DNA of 64,000 nucleotides from an uncultured Monoglobus sp. Its GTDB lineage: Bacteria; Bacillota; Clostridia; Monoglobales; Monoglobaceae. Below, in pieces: positions 9,658 through 18,149 of the stretch; position 1 is the stretch's first letter, and every line of letters starts with the position of its first letter. The translations under genes and the position numbers were made by a program. A model generated the notes under the pieces. That model was not told where the DNA came from. It saw only the letters and a program-made list of their open reading frames with translations, and did not search any database. The DNA is taken from contig CANQKC010000008.1 in assembly GCA_947624305.1 (NCBI GenBank), positions 1 to 64,000 on the forward strand, given 5' to 3'.

Positions 9658-10539
9658 TTAAATTCTGATCAGCTCGTATTCTTTGGTGCCGAAGCCCAAG
9701 TCCGCTGCGGCGTCGATCGTGTGGGAGCCGTGGAGCGACTCCACGCGCTCAATGAAATGATCACGGCCCGGGTCGTTTGATGCGTATATCAAATCCATGC
9801 AGGCCTTGTCAAGCGCCACCGGGTCGGTCGACGACAGGATGCCTATATCCGCCATGCACGGATCCTCCGCAACCGCGCAGCAGTCGCAGTCGACCGAGAG
9901 GTTGCACATCATGCTGACATAGGCGATATTTTCGCCGAACATCTCGGCAACGCTCATCGCCGCGTCCGCCATTGACTCGCAGAACACGTCCTGCTCGGCC
10001 ATATGGCCCCAGACAATGTTCTGATCTGTTATCGTGCCGCCCGAGTGGATAAGGCACTTGCCGACAGTCGAGGCGCAGCCTATCGAAAGCTGCTTGAGCG
10101 CGCCGCCGTAGCCGCCCGCCGGGTGGCCCTTAAAGTGCGACAGAACAAGCATCGAGTCATAATTTTTAATATTTTTGCCGACCAAATTCTCTTTAAGAAT
10201 TTTTCCGTTCGGTATTTCAAGCTTGAGGTCGGGGCCCTCGGCGTCCATAAGATCGACCTTAAAATGCTTTGACCAGCCGTGCTCGTCCATGAGCCTCATA
10301 TGCTTGTCTGTATAGTTGCGCTCGCCGTCATAGGCCGTGTTGCACTCAACCACGGTGCCGCCCACATATTCAACCATCGGCTTTACGAACTCGGGCCGCA
10401 GATAGTTCTGGTTCCCCTTCTCGCCCGAGTGCAGCTTCACCGCCACGTTTCCGCCAAGTGCGCGGCCAAGAACCTCATACATCTTGATCACAGCCTCGGG
10501 CGTGATCTCGGGTGTGAAATATACTTTTGCTTTTTCCAT
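9658..10539 (-). CDS. DUF362 domain protein
   Basis: A 293-residue cytoplasmic protein of the DUF362 family (hits often labelled Fe-S-cluster-binding). It contains the characteristic core YDSMLVLSHFKGHPAGGYGG and ALKQLSIGCAS (about 128-157) and a Cys-rich stretch CDCCAVAEDPC (about 217-227) that could bind a metal cluster. The separate C-terminal ferredoxin domain found in many relatives is absent. The biochemical role of the family is unknown. The start is supported by AGAGGTGG upstream and the promoter at 10572-10600. It is divergent from the topoisomerase operon. Confidence 0.8.
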   Translation of the reverse strand: MEKAKVYFTPEITPEAVIKMYEVLGRALGGNVAVKLHSGEKGNQNYLRPEFVKPMVEYVGGTVVECNTAYDGERNYTDKHMRLMDEHGWSKHFKVDLMDAEGPDLKLEIPNGKILKENLVGKNIKNYDSMLVLSHFKGHPAGGYGGALKQLSIGCASTVGKCLIHSGGTITDQNIVWGHMAEQDVFCESMADAAMSVAEMFGENIAYVSMMCNLSVDCDCCAVAEDPCMADIGILSSTDPVALDKACMDLIYASNDPGRDHFIERVESLHGSHTIDAAADLGFGTKEYELIRI

Positions 10540-10571
10540 TTAAGCCACCTCTTTCATGATTTTCTGTTATT

Positions 10572-10600
10572 ACTATACAATATTTCTTTAAAAAATGCAA
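10572..10600 (-). promoter_or_regulatory. Promoter of the DUF362 gene
   Basis: Minus-strand TTGCAT (10595-10600), a 17-bp spacer and TATAGT (10572-10577), followed by a leader of about 30 nt. Confidence 0.6.
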
Positions 10601-10646
10601 TAATAAATTGTAATATTATAGTAAGAATTTTTAAGACAAATTATTC

Positions 10647-10675
10647 TTTACATGTAATTTTTTTTATGTTATAAT
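10647..10675 (+). promoter_or_regulatory. Promoter of the topoisomerase pair
   Basis: TTTACA (10647-10652), a 17-bp spacer and a perfect TATAAT (10670-10675), 27 bp before the ATG at 10703. Confidence 0.65.
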
Positions 10676-10702
10676 GACTTGAATTGTTGGAGGAATTAAA
10701 AT

Positions 10703-12682
10703 ATGTGCGCGAGAAAATACGACAATCAAAGCATTACGGCGCTTAAAGGGGCCGACAGGGTGCGCAAGCGCCCCGCGGTAATATTCGGCTCGGACGGCAT
10801 TGACGGCTGCGAGCATTCGGTGTTCGAGATCCTGTCAAACTCGATCGACGAGGCGAGAGAGGGCTTCGGCAACGTTATCAGCATAACCCGTTTTCTTGAC
10901 AAGTCGATCGAGGTCGAGGACTACGGCCGCGGAATTCCGGTCGATTATAACGAGCGCGAGAAAAAATACAACTGGGAGCTGGTTTTCTGCGAGCTCTACG
11001 CGGGCGGAAAATACAAAAACAACACCGGCGGCAACTATGAGTTCAGCCTCGGCTTAAACGGCCTCGGCCTTTGCGCCACACAGTACAGCTCGGAATACAT
11101 GAGCGTTGTCATTCAGCGCGACGGATACAAATACGAGCTTGAGTTCAAAAAAGGCAAAAACGTCGGCGGCCTCAAAAAGACACAGTTCCGCCACAGGCAC
11201 ACTGGCTCTAAAATTCTCTGGCGGCCCGACCTTAAGGTTTTCACCGACATCGACATACCGCTTGAATATTACAAGGACACGCTGAAGCGGCAGGCGGTCG
11301 TGAACCCGGGCATACGCTTCGTGCTTAAAAACGAGGTCAGCCGCGGCAAGTTCGAGGAAACCGAGTTTTTATACGAGCATGGAATAGTTGACTATGTGAA
11401 GGAGCTCGCGGGCGGCAAGGCCTTTACCGAGCCGTACTTCGCCGAGGCGGAGCGCAGCGGACGCGACAGAGAGGATCTGCCCGAATATAAGCTTAAAATG
11501 AGCTTTGCGTTCTGCTTCTCAAACGAGATAAACACCACGCAGTATTACCACAACTCGAGCTTTCTGGAGCACGGCGGCTCGCCCGACAAGGCAGTGAGAA
11601 ACGCCTTTGTGTACTCGATCGACAAATACTTAAAGGCTGAGAACAAGTACAACAAAAACGAGGGCAAAATTCAGTACAGCGACATCCAGGACAGCCTTAT
11701 CCTTGTCTCGAACTCCTACTCCACCATGACGAGCTACGAGAACCAGACAAAAAAGGCGATAAACAACAAATTCATTCAGGACGCGATGACCGAGTTCCTG
11801 CGCAAGACTCTTGACATATACTTCATCGAAAACAAAATGGAGGCCGACAAGATCTGCGGCCAGGTCCTTGTCAACAAACGCAGCCGCGAGACGGCCGAAA
11901 AGACGCGCATAAACGTAAAGAAAAAGCTCGGCGGCAGCCTTGACGTTTCAAACAGGGTCAAAAAATTCGTTGACTGCCGAAGCAAGGACCCCGAAAAGCG
12001 CGAGGTCTATATCGTTGAGGGAGACTCGGCGCTGGGCGCCTGCAAGCTGGGCCGCGACAGCGAGTTTCAAGCAATAATCCCGCTTCGGGGCAAGATACTG
12101 AACTGCCTCAAGGCGGACTATGACAAGATATTTTCAAGCGACGTTATCGTTGATCTGCTCCGCGTTCTGGGCTGCGGAGTCGAGATCAAGTCAAAGCACA
12201 ACAAGGACCTGAGCTCATTCGACCTCGGCAATCTGCGCTGGAACAAAGTTATAATCTGCACCGATGCCGACGTTGACGGCTATCATATCCGCACTCAGGT
12301 GCTGACCATGATCTACCGTCTGGTTCCCACGCTTATCGAAAGGGGTTATGTCTATATCGCGGAATCGCCGCTCTATGAGATAAACACCAAAAAGGACACC
12401 TATTTCGCGTTCAGCGAGCAGGAAAAGGCCGACATACTCAAAAGGATCGACGGCCAGAGATACACCATACAGCGCAGCAAGGGCCTCGGTGAGAACCAGC
12501 CTGACATGATGTGGCGCACGACCATGAACCCAGAGACGCGGCGGCTCATCAAAATAATGCCCGACGACGTTATAAGGACACAAGAGGTGTTTGACCTTCT
12601 GCTGGGCGACAACCTTTCCGGCAGGAAGGAGCATATCGCCGAGGAGGGCCACAACTTCATCGACATGGCGGACGTGTCATAG
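10703..12682 (+). CDS. parE: Type IIA DNA topoisomerase, B subunit (ParE/GyrB-like)
   Basis: The ATPase subunit of a type IIA topoisomerase (659 aa). The GHKL ATPase starts near residue 15, with the Asn-containing EILSNSIDEA box and EDYGRGIPVD. The transducer domain is in the middle. The TOPRIM domain has EVYIVEGDSALGACKLGRD (about 432-450), PLRGKILN and the metal-binding DADVDGYHIRTQ (about 518-529). The motif EGDSAxG followed by SAK in standard GyrB/ParE reads EGDSALGACK here, so it is a diverged member, probably topoisomerase IV or an accessory pair rather than the main gyrase. GGAGG precedes the ATG. It forms an operon with the A subunit, 41 nt downstream. Confidence 0.85.
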   Translation: MCARKYDNQSITALKGADRVRKRPAVIFGSDGIDGCEHSVFEILSNSIDEAREGFGNVISITRFLDKSIEVEDYGRGIPVDYNEREKKYNWELVFCELYAGGKYKNNTGGNYEFSLGLNGLGLCATQYSSEYMSVVIQRDGYKYELEFKKGKNVGGLKKTQFRHRHTGSKILWRPDLKVFTDIDIPLEYYKDTLKRQAVVNPGIRFVLKNEVSRGKFEETEFLYEHGIVDYVKELAGGKAFTEPYFAEAERSGRDREDLPEYKLKMSFAFCFSNEINTTQYYHNSSFLEHGGSPDKAVRNAFVYSIDKYLKAENKYNKNEGKIQYSDIQDSLILVSNSYSTMTSYENQTKKAINNKFIQDAMTEFLRKTLDIYFIENKMEADKICGQVLVNKRSRETAEKTRINVKKKLGGSLDVSNRVKKFVDCRSKDPEKREVYIVEGDSALGACKLGRDSEFQAIIPLRGKILNCLKADYDKIFSSDVIVDLLRVLGCGVEIKSKHNKDLSSFDLGNLRWNKVIICTDADVDGYHIRTQVLTMIYRLVPTLIERGYVYIAESPLYEINTKKDTYFAFSEQEKADILKRIDGQRYTIQRSKGLGENQPDMMWRTTMNPETRRLIKIMPDDVIRTQEVFDLLLGDNLSGRKEHIAEEGHNFIDMADVS

Positions 12683-12723
12683 CGTAATCATCGGAAATAC
12701 AACTTACAGAACAGGAAATAAAT

Positions 12724-14910
12724 ATGAAAAAACCAATTATTCAGGAACAACAAATAACAGACACTCTGGAAAACAACTACATGCCCTACGCCATGAGCGT
12801 TATCATTTCCAGAGCCATACCGGAGATCGACGGTCTCAAGCCGTCGCACCGCAAGCTGCTTTATACCATGCACAAAATGGGCCTGCTTTCGGGCAGTCTC
12901 ACAAAGTCGGCCAACATCGTCGGCCAGACGATGCGCCTCAACCCCCACGGCGACGCGGCGATATACGAGACACTCGTCCGCCTCACCGACGGCAACGGCG
13001 CGCTGCTTCTGCCGCTTGTGAAGTCAAAGGGCAATTTCGGACGCGTCTATTCCCGCGACATGGCTTACGCGGCGGCGAGATACACCGAGGCGAAGCTCAG
13101 CCCGATCTGCTCCGAGCTGTTCGGGGAGATCGACAAAAACACGGTCGATTTCGTTGACAACTACGACGGAACAATGAAGGAGCCCACTCTGCTTCCCACC
13201 ACATTCCCTAACATTCTGGCAAATCCCAATCAGGGAATAGCCGTCGGAATGGCGTCGAACATCTGCTGCTTTAACCTGCGCGAGCTTTGTGAGGCGGCAA
13301 TCGCGGTTATGAAAGACCCCGAGGCGGATCTGTCGGATATAATGCCCGCCCCCGACTTCCCGACAGGCGGACAGCTTCTTTACAACAAACAGGAGATTGA
13401 CGAGATATACCGCACGGGCCGCGGTTCGATCAAGGTTCGCGCCAAATACAGATATGACAAAAAGCAAAACTGCATAGACATATACGAGATACCTTACAGC
13501 ACCACGGTCGAGGTCATAATCGACAAGATAGTTGATCTTGTCAAGTCGGGAAAGGCGAGAGAGATCTCCGACATCCGCGACGAGACCGATCTTAAGGGCC
13601 TCAAGATAACCATTGACTTAAAGCGCGGCACCGATCCCGATCGGCTCATGGCCAAGCTTTACAAAATGACCGCGCTTCAGGACAGCTTCGGCTGCAATTT
13701 TAACGTTCTTGTCGAGGGGTCGCCGATGGTGCTGGGCGTCAACGATATTCTCTGCGAGTGGCTGCGCTTCCGCAGAAGCTGCGTAAAGCGCGCGCTCACC
13801 TTTGACATTGAAAAAAGGAGCGAGAAGCTGCACCTGCTTGAGGGCCTCAGCCTTATCCTGCTCGATATTGACAAGGCGATTAAAATTGTCCGCGAGACCG
13901 AGGACGACTCAATGGTTATCCCCAATTTGATGCGCGGCTTTAACATAACCAAAGCTCAAGCGGAATACGTCGCGGAGATAAAGCTCCGCAACCTCAACAA
14001 GGATTATATTTTAAAGCGCACCGCCGAGATCGAGAGCTTGCGCGCGGAGCTTGACGACCTGCGCAAGACGGTCGAGAGCAAGCGGCGGATAAACAAGCTC
14101 ATCGAAAAGCAGCTCAAACAAATCGCGAAAAAATACGGCTCCGACCGCAGGACCGAGATAATTTCGGCGGACGAAGTCGTTGAGCCAGCGGTCGAGGAGA
14201 CGATCCCCGACTATAACGTCAAGCTTTTCAGAACGCGCGACGGATATATCAAAAAAATCTCGCTCGTGTCGCTCAGGACCAGCGGCGAGCAAAAGCTCAA
14301 GGAGGGCGACGAGCTCGTTCAGGAGGTCGAGGCACAGAACAGCAGCGAGGTCATATTCTTCGCCGAGGGTGGCTGCGCATACAAGCTCAAGGCCTATGAC
14401 ATACCCGACAGCAAGGCCAGCCTTTTGGGCGAGTTCATCCCGAACCTGCTCGGCCTCACCGACAAGGAGCGCATACTCGGCATGGCTGTGACCGACGATT
14501 TTAAGGGCGAGCTGATATTCTGCTTTGAAAACGGCAAGGCGGCCAAGGTTCCGCTCAACGCCTACCAAACCAAGACCAACCGCCGCAAGCTGACAGGAGC
14601 GTTTTCGGACAAGTCGCCCATGGCTGAAATGTTTTTTGTGCCGCAGGGCGAAAAGCTTGAGATCGTGCTGTTTTCGGACAGCGGCAGGGCGGTCGCGGTC
14701 AAGTCGGACAAAATACCGCTCAAGGCCACGCGCTCGACTCAGGGCGTGAACGTTATGACCCCGCGCAAGGGCAGCAAGGTGATCCGCGGCGCACTCGCCG
14801 AAAACTCCGGCATAATAAATATGAGCAGGTTCCGCACCAGAAATATCCCCGCTGTCGGCGCATTGGTAAGAGAGGCCGACATGGGGATAGAGCAAATAAG
14901 CATGGACTAA
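12724..14910 (+). CDS. parC: Type IIA DNA topoisomerase, A subunit (ParC/GyrA-like)
   Basis: The DNA-cleaving partner of the upstream B subunit (728 aa). The 5Y-CAP DNA-gate domain shows YAMSVIISRAIPEIDGLKPS (from residue 22), NPHGDAAIYE (73-82) and the catalytic tyrosine Y120 in AARYTEAKLSP. A long coiled-coil tower spans about 380-480. A C-terminal DNA-wrapping beta-pinwheel follows (about 495-728), lacking an obvious full-length GyrA box. At the positions of E. coli GyrA Ser83 and Asp87 it has Ala78 and Glu82. It is co-transcribed with parE and followed directly by a palindromic terminator. Confidence 0.85.
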   Translation: MKKPIIQEQQITDTLENNYMPYAMSVIISRAIPEIDGLKPSHRKLLYTMHKMGLLSGSLTKSANIVGQTMRLNPHGDAAIYETLVRLTDGNGALLLPLVKSKGNFGRVYSRDMAYAAARYTEAKLSPICSELFGEIDKNTVDFVDNYDGTMKEPTLLPTTFPNILANPNQGIAVGMASNICCFNLRELCEAAIAVMKDPEADLSDIMPAPDFPTGGQLLYNKQEIDEIYRTGRGSIKVRAKYRYDKKQNCIDIYEIPYSTTVEVIIDKIVDLVKSGKAREISDIRDETDLKGLKITIDLKRGTDPDRLMAKLYKMTALQDSFGCNFNVLVEGSPMVLGVNDILCEWLRFRRSCVKRALTFDIEKRSEKLHLLEGLSLILLDIDKAIKIVRETEDDSMVIPNLMRGFNITKAQAEYVAEIKLRNLNKDYILKRTAEIESLRAELDDLRKTVESKRRINKLIEKQLKQIAKKYGSDRRTEIISADEVVEPAVEETIPDYNVKLFRTRDGYIKKISLVSLRTSGEQKLKEGDELVQEVEAQNSSEVIFFAEGGCAYKLKAYDIPDSKASLLGEFIPNLLGLTDKERILGMAVTDDFKGELIFCFENGKAAKVPLNAYQTKTNRRKLTGAFSDKSPMAEMFFVPQGEKLEIVLFSDSGRAVAVKSDKIPLKATRSTQGVNVMTPRKGSKVIRGALAENSGIINMSRFRTRNIPAVGALVREADMGIEQISMD

Positions 14911-14936
14911 AAAAGAGCGGGCGCGCCCGCTCTTTT
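14911..14936. terminator. Palindromic terminator after parC
   Basis: The sequence AAAAGAGCGGGC followed by GCGCCCGCTCTTTT is a perfect inverted repeat with flanking A and T runs. It can terminate both parC and the convergent exported-protein gene that ends at 14950. Confidence 0.85.
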
Positions 14937-14949
14937 AAACTGTCTGAAA

Positions 14950-15834
14950 TTACTCGCTGTAGGGTGAGTATATTATAGCGTTTTCAATTCCGTCAAGCTC
15001 GGTGTCAAGCTCGTCTTTTGAAACGTCCGAGCCGTCGATGGTGTATACATTCTTACTTTCGTCCTCGGAATAGCTCAGCTTGTGCACCGAAACGAACTCG
15101 CCGTTCTTGCAGTCGAGAATTTTAATCTCGCCGGTTTTGTACTCGTTATTGCCGTCGATGGCCGCCTCAACCAGATATTCTCTGTCCTTATGGCTTATGA
15201 CGGAGTATCTGTAAGACGTGCGCGACGCCAGGCCTATCTTTGCGAGCAGCTTCGTGACGCTTCCGTTGTCGCCGCAATCCCATACCGAGATACATTTGTT
15301 CGAGTTCATTTCATAGTCGCCCTCGGGCGCGGCCTCGGAAAATATGACAAGCTCGTCATAGCCGTCGCCGTCGATGTCGGCGTAGCAGTTTGAGATCGTC
15401 TTGTTTTTGCAAGCGATCTGTGTGCCGTCCTCTGCGATCGACTTTGTCTGATCAACCTGAGTCACAACGGTCGCATTCTCAAAATCATTCTTTAAAAAGC
15501 TGTCAAGTGCGTCTTTGCGCTCAGTTTGGCCCATAACCGACGTTTCGGGGACCGAGGCTTCGGGAACCGTCGCGGCGGTCGGCGCGGGCGCGGCGCCTTC
15601 GGTGTTGATCAGGATCGTGTTATCTTTAAAATCAACCGAAAATCCGCCTACCGCGTCGGCAATGTCGCGCAGCTTAAAGTATGTTCTGTCGTCTATATTA
15701 TAGCCCTCTATGTTCTTTTTCTCGCCGTTGACCACAACCGGGAACGGATTGTCGACAATGGAATTCACGGCAAATCCGCCGATCGCCGTGCCCAGAACCG
15801 CGCCGATAATTATTCCGCTGATTAATTTTTTCAT
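14950..15834 (-). CDS. Exported stalk-domain protein with a VCBS/FG-GAP-like repeat
   Basis: A 294-residue protein anchored or secreted by an N-terminal hydrophobic segment (about residues 3-27). Residues 33-77 (VVVNGEKKNIEGYNIDDRTY, then FKLRDIADAVGGF) match the copper-amine-oxidase N-terminal 'stalk' fold, common in clostridial surface proteins and not itself an oxidase. After a Pro/Ala/Val linker, residues 135-294 include CYADIDGDGYDELVIF, a calcium-binding FG-GAP-like motif. The function is unknown; a cell-surface or wall role is inferred. AAGGAGTG precedes the ATG. Confidence 0.75.
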   Translation of the reverse strand: MKKLISGIIIGAVLGTAIGGFAVNSIVDNPFPVVVNGEKKNIEGYNIDDRTYFKLRDIADAVGGFSVDFKDNTILINTEGAAPAPTAATVPEASVPETSVMGQTERKDALDSFLKNDFENATVVTQVDQTKSIAEDGTQIACKNKTISNCYADIDGDGYDELVIFSEAAPEGDYEMNSNKCISVWDCGDNGSVTKLLAKIGLASRTSYRYSVISHKDREYLVEAAIDGNNEYKTGEIKILDCKNGEFVSVHKLSYSEDESKNVYTIDGSDVSKDELDTELDGIENAIIYSPYSE

Positions 15835-15879
15835 TTAATTTCACTCCTTATCATAATTAATAATTAATTTTCTTAATAA

Positions 15880-15908
15880 ACTATAGCACAACTTAAAATA
15901 TATTGCAA
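15880..15908 (-). promoter_or_regulatory. Promoter of the stalk-domain protein gene
   Basis: Minus-strand TTGCAA (15903-15908), a 17-bp spacer and TATAGT (15880-15885). Confidence 0.55.
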
Positions 15909-15983
15909 GGAAAATTTTGCGGACTGTCTACATTAAATTTACAGCAATTCCGTGAAAATTAAAGAATTTTTGCCATCGCCGTA

Positions 15984-16012
15984 TTGACATTGTTTTTCGG
16001 TTGTGCTAAAAT
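15984..16012 (+). promoter_or_regulatory. Promoter of htpG
   Basis: A perfect TTGACA (15984-15989), a 17-bp spacer and TAAAAT (16007-16012), a vegetative-type promoter. I see no CIRCE or CtsR operator in the leader. Confidence 0.7.
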
Positions 16013-16034
16013 CTTATTTATGAATAAACGCGCA

Positions 16035-16057
16035 GGGCGGTGGCTCACCGCCCGTTT
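16035..16057 (+). promoter_or_regulatory. Stem-loop in the htpG leader
   Basis: GGGCGGTG (16035-16042) pairs perfectly with CACCGCCC (16046-16053) across a 3-nt loop, followed by GTTTTG. It lies in the untranslated leader between promoter and start and could act as a weak attenuator, an RNA thermosensor or a stability element. Confidence 0.4.
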
Positions 16058-16101
16058 TGATTTGAAACGCGCAAAATAACATAAGACAAGGAGACAGAAA
16101 A

Positions 16102-17997
16102 ATGGCAAAAAAGCAATTCAAGACAGAAAGTAAAAAACTGATGGACCTTATGATCAACTCGATCTACACCAACAAGGAAATTTTCCTGCGCGAGCTTATC
16201 AGCAACGCCAGCGACGCGATAGACAAGCTGTATTTCAAAAGTCTGACCGACAGCTCGGTCGGCCTTTCAAAAGACGACTTCGGCATTCTCGTTACTCTTG
16301 ACAAGGACGCGCGCACGATCAAGGTCAGCGACAACGGAATAGGCATGACGCGCGACGAGCTTGAAAACAATCTCGGCACGATCGCCAAAAGCGGCAGCCT
16401 TGACTTTAAGACCGAGAACAGCCTTGAGGATAAGGTCGACATAATCGGTCAGTTCGGAGTCGGCTTTTATTCCGCTTTCATGGTATCGTCAAAGGTCACG
16501 GTCGTGAGCCGCGCATTCGGCTCGGACGAGTCCTGGGTATGGGAAAGCTCGGGCGCTGACGGCTACACGATAAAAGAGACGCAAAAGGACAGCGCGGGAA
16601 CCGAGATCACAATGATCTTAAAGGATGACACCGACGACGAAAACTACGGCGAGTTTCTGGAGGAGTACAGAATTTCGGGCATAATCAAGAAATACAGCGA
16701 CTATGTGCGCTATCCCATAAAGATGTACCGCGAAAAGACGCGCGAGAAGGAGCGCCCCGCGGACGCAGGCGAGGACTACACTCCCGAGTATGAGACATAC
16801 ACCGAGCTTGAGACGGTCAACAGCATGATACCGCTTTGGAAGCGTCAAAAAAAGGACGTGACCGACGAGGAATACAACAATTTTTATAAAGAGAAATTCA
16901 TGGACTACACCGACCCGGCCCGGGTCATATACACAAACACCGAGGGCGCGATCTCGTACAGCGCGCTGATGTTCATTCCGTCAAGAACGCCCTATGACTA
17001 CTACACGAGAGAGTATGAAAAGGGACTTCAGCTCTACACCTCGGGCGTTATGATCATGGACAAATGCGCGGACCTTCTGCCCGACTGCTTCAGCTTTGTA
17101 AAGGGAGTTGTGGACAGTCAGGACCTGTCGCTCAACATCTCGCGCGAGATGCTTCAGCAGGACAGACAGCTCACGGTTATCCGCAGGAATCTTGAAAAGA
17201 AAATAAAGAATGAGCTCAAGTCGATGCTCACCACGGAGCGTGACAAGTATGAGGATTTCTGGAAGAACTTCGGCCGTCAGATCAAGTTCGGCTGCTACAA
17301 CTCATTCGGCCAGAACGCCGAACTGCTCAAAGACCTGCTCATGTTCTATTCGGCGAGAGAGAAAAAGATGATCACGCTTGACGAGTACACCACCGCCATG
17401 GGCAGCGAGCAGAAATACATTTACTACGCGGCGGGCGACTCGGTCGACCGATTGGCGAAGCTGCCCGCGGCGCAGACCGTGCTTTCAAAGGACTGCGATC
17501 TGCTGCTCCTTTCCGAGGACGTGGACGAATTCTGTCTGCAGGTGCTGCGCGAATACGGCGAAAAGGAATTTAAGAACATAAACAGCGGCGATCTTGAGCT
17601 TGAGACCGAGGAAGAGAAAAAGGCTGCCGACAAGGCCGGCGAGGAGAGCCGCGATCTGCTTGACGCGATCAAAAAGGCGCTTGACGGCAAGGTCAAGGAC
17701 GTTAAGATCTCGACCCGCCTGACCGAGCATCCGGTTTGCATAACCGCCGACGGCCCCGTCTCGATCGAAATGGAGAAGGTTCTGGCCTCGATGCCCGGAA
17801 ACGAGGGCGAGAAGCCCGTCAGCGACAAGGTGCTGGAGCTGAACGCGAACCACCCGGTATTTGAAAAACTGAAAGCCGCGGACGAGGCTTCCCTCAAAAA
17901 GTACGCCGAGATCCTCTACAACCAGGCCCGCCTTATCGAGGGCCTCCCCGTCGAGGACCCGATCGAATACACCAAACTTGTGTGTGAATTGTTTTAG
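16102..17997 (+). CDS. htpG: Chaperone HtpG (Hsp90)
   Basis: The bacterial Hsp90 ATP-dependent chaperone (631 aa, normal length), assisting late folding of client proteins in the cytoplasm. The N-terminal GHKL ATPase has IFLRELISNASDAIDKLYF (about 27-45), VSDNGIGMTRDEL (about 78-90), LGTIAKSGS and GQFGVGFYSAFMV. The middle domain carries the conserved DLSLNISREMLQQ (about 340-352), and the C-terminal dimerisation domain follows. AAGGAGACAG precedes the start. It appears to be a single-gene unit. The REP-like hairpins just downstream may end its transcript. Confidence 0.97.
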   Translation: MAKKQFKTESKKLMDLMINSIYTNKEIFLRELISNASDAIDKLYFKSLTDSSVGLSKDDFGILVTLDKDARTIKVSDNGIGMTRDELENNLGTIAKSGSLDFKTENSLEDKVDIIGQFGVGFYSAFMVSSKVTVVSRAFGSDESWVWESSGADGYTIKETQKDSAGTEITMILKDDTDDENYGEFLEEYRISGIIKKYSDYVRYPIKMYREKTREKERPADAGEDYTPEYETYTELETVNSMIPLWKRQKKDVTDEEYNNFYKEKFMDYTDPARVIYTNTEGAISYSALMFIPSRTPYDYYTREYEKGLQLYTSGVMIMDKCADLLPDCFSFVKGVVDSQDLSLNISREMLQQDRQLTVIRRNLEKKIKNELKSMLTTERDKYEDFWKNFGRQIKFGCYNSFGQNAELLKDLLMFYSAREKKMITLDEYTTAMGSEQKYIYYAAGDSVDRLAKLPAAQTVLSKDCDLLLLSEDVDEFCLQVLREYGEKEFKNINSGDLELETEEEKKAADKAGEESRDLLDAIKKALDGKVKDVKISTRLTEHPVCITADGPVSIEMEKVLASMPGNEGEKPVSDKVLELNANHPVFEKLKAADEASLKKYAEILYNQARLIEGLPVEDPIEYTKLVCELF

Positions 17998-18002
17998 CGA
18001 AA

Positions 18003-18079
18003 CGGGCGGCCGAGGTCGTCCGCCCCTACGGCGTTTTACATATTATGGTTGTAGGGGACGACGACCTCGGCGTCCCGCT
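18003..18079. repeat. REP-like element, paired inverted units (family A)
   Basis: Two inverted copies of a GGGCGG/GGGACG...CGACCTCGG unit separated by about 25 nt (left 18003-18030, right 18051-18079). Each half can fold into a hairpin. The same arrangement recurs at 22142-22215 and 44894-44968, with single units near 36506 and 41081. Confidence 0.7.
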
Positions 18080-18149
18080 TGACGGAGGTGGGAACTACCT
18101 CTTACGATAAAAAGATTTTCCACAACAAAAATATCAAAACGATAAACCT

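Noticed and set aside
14011-14895. Long antisense frame in parC
   Set aside because: A GC-rich shadow frame with no domain, typical of the high third-position GC of the sense gene.
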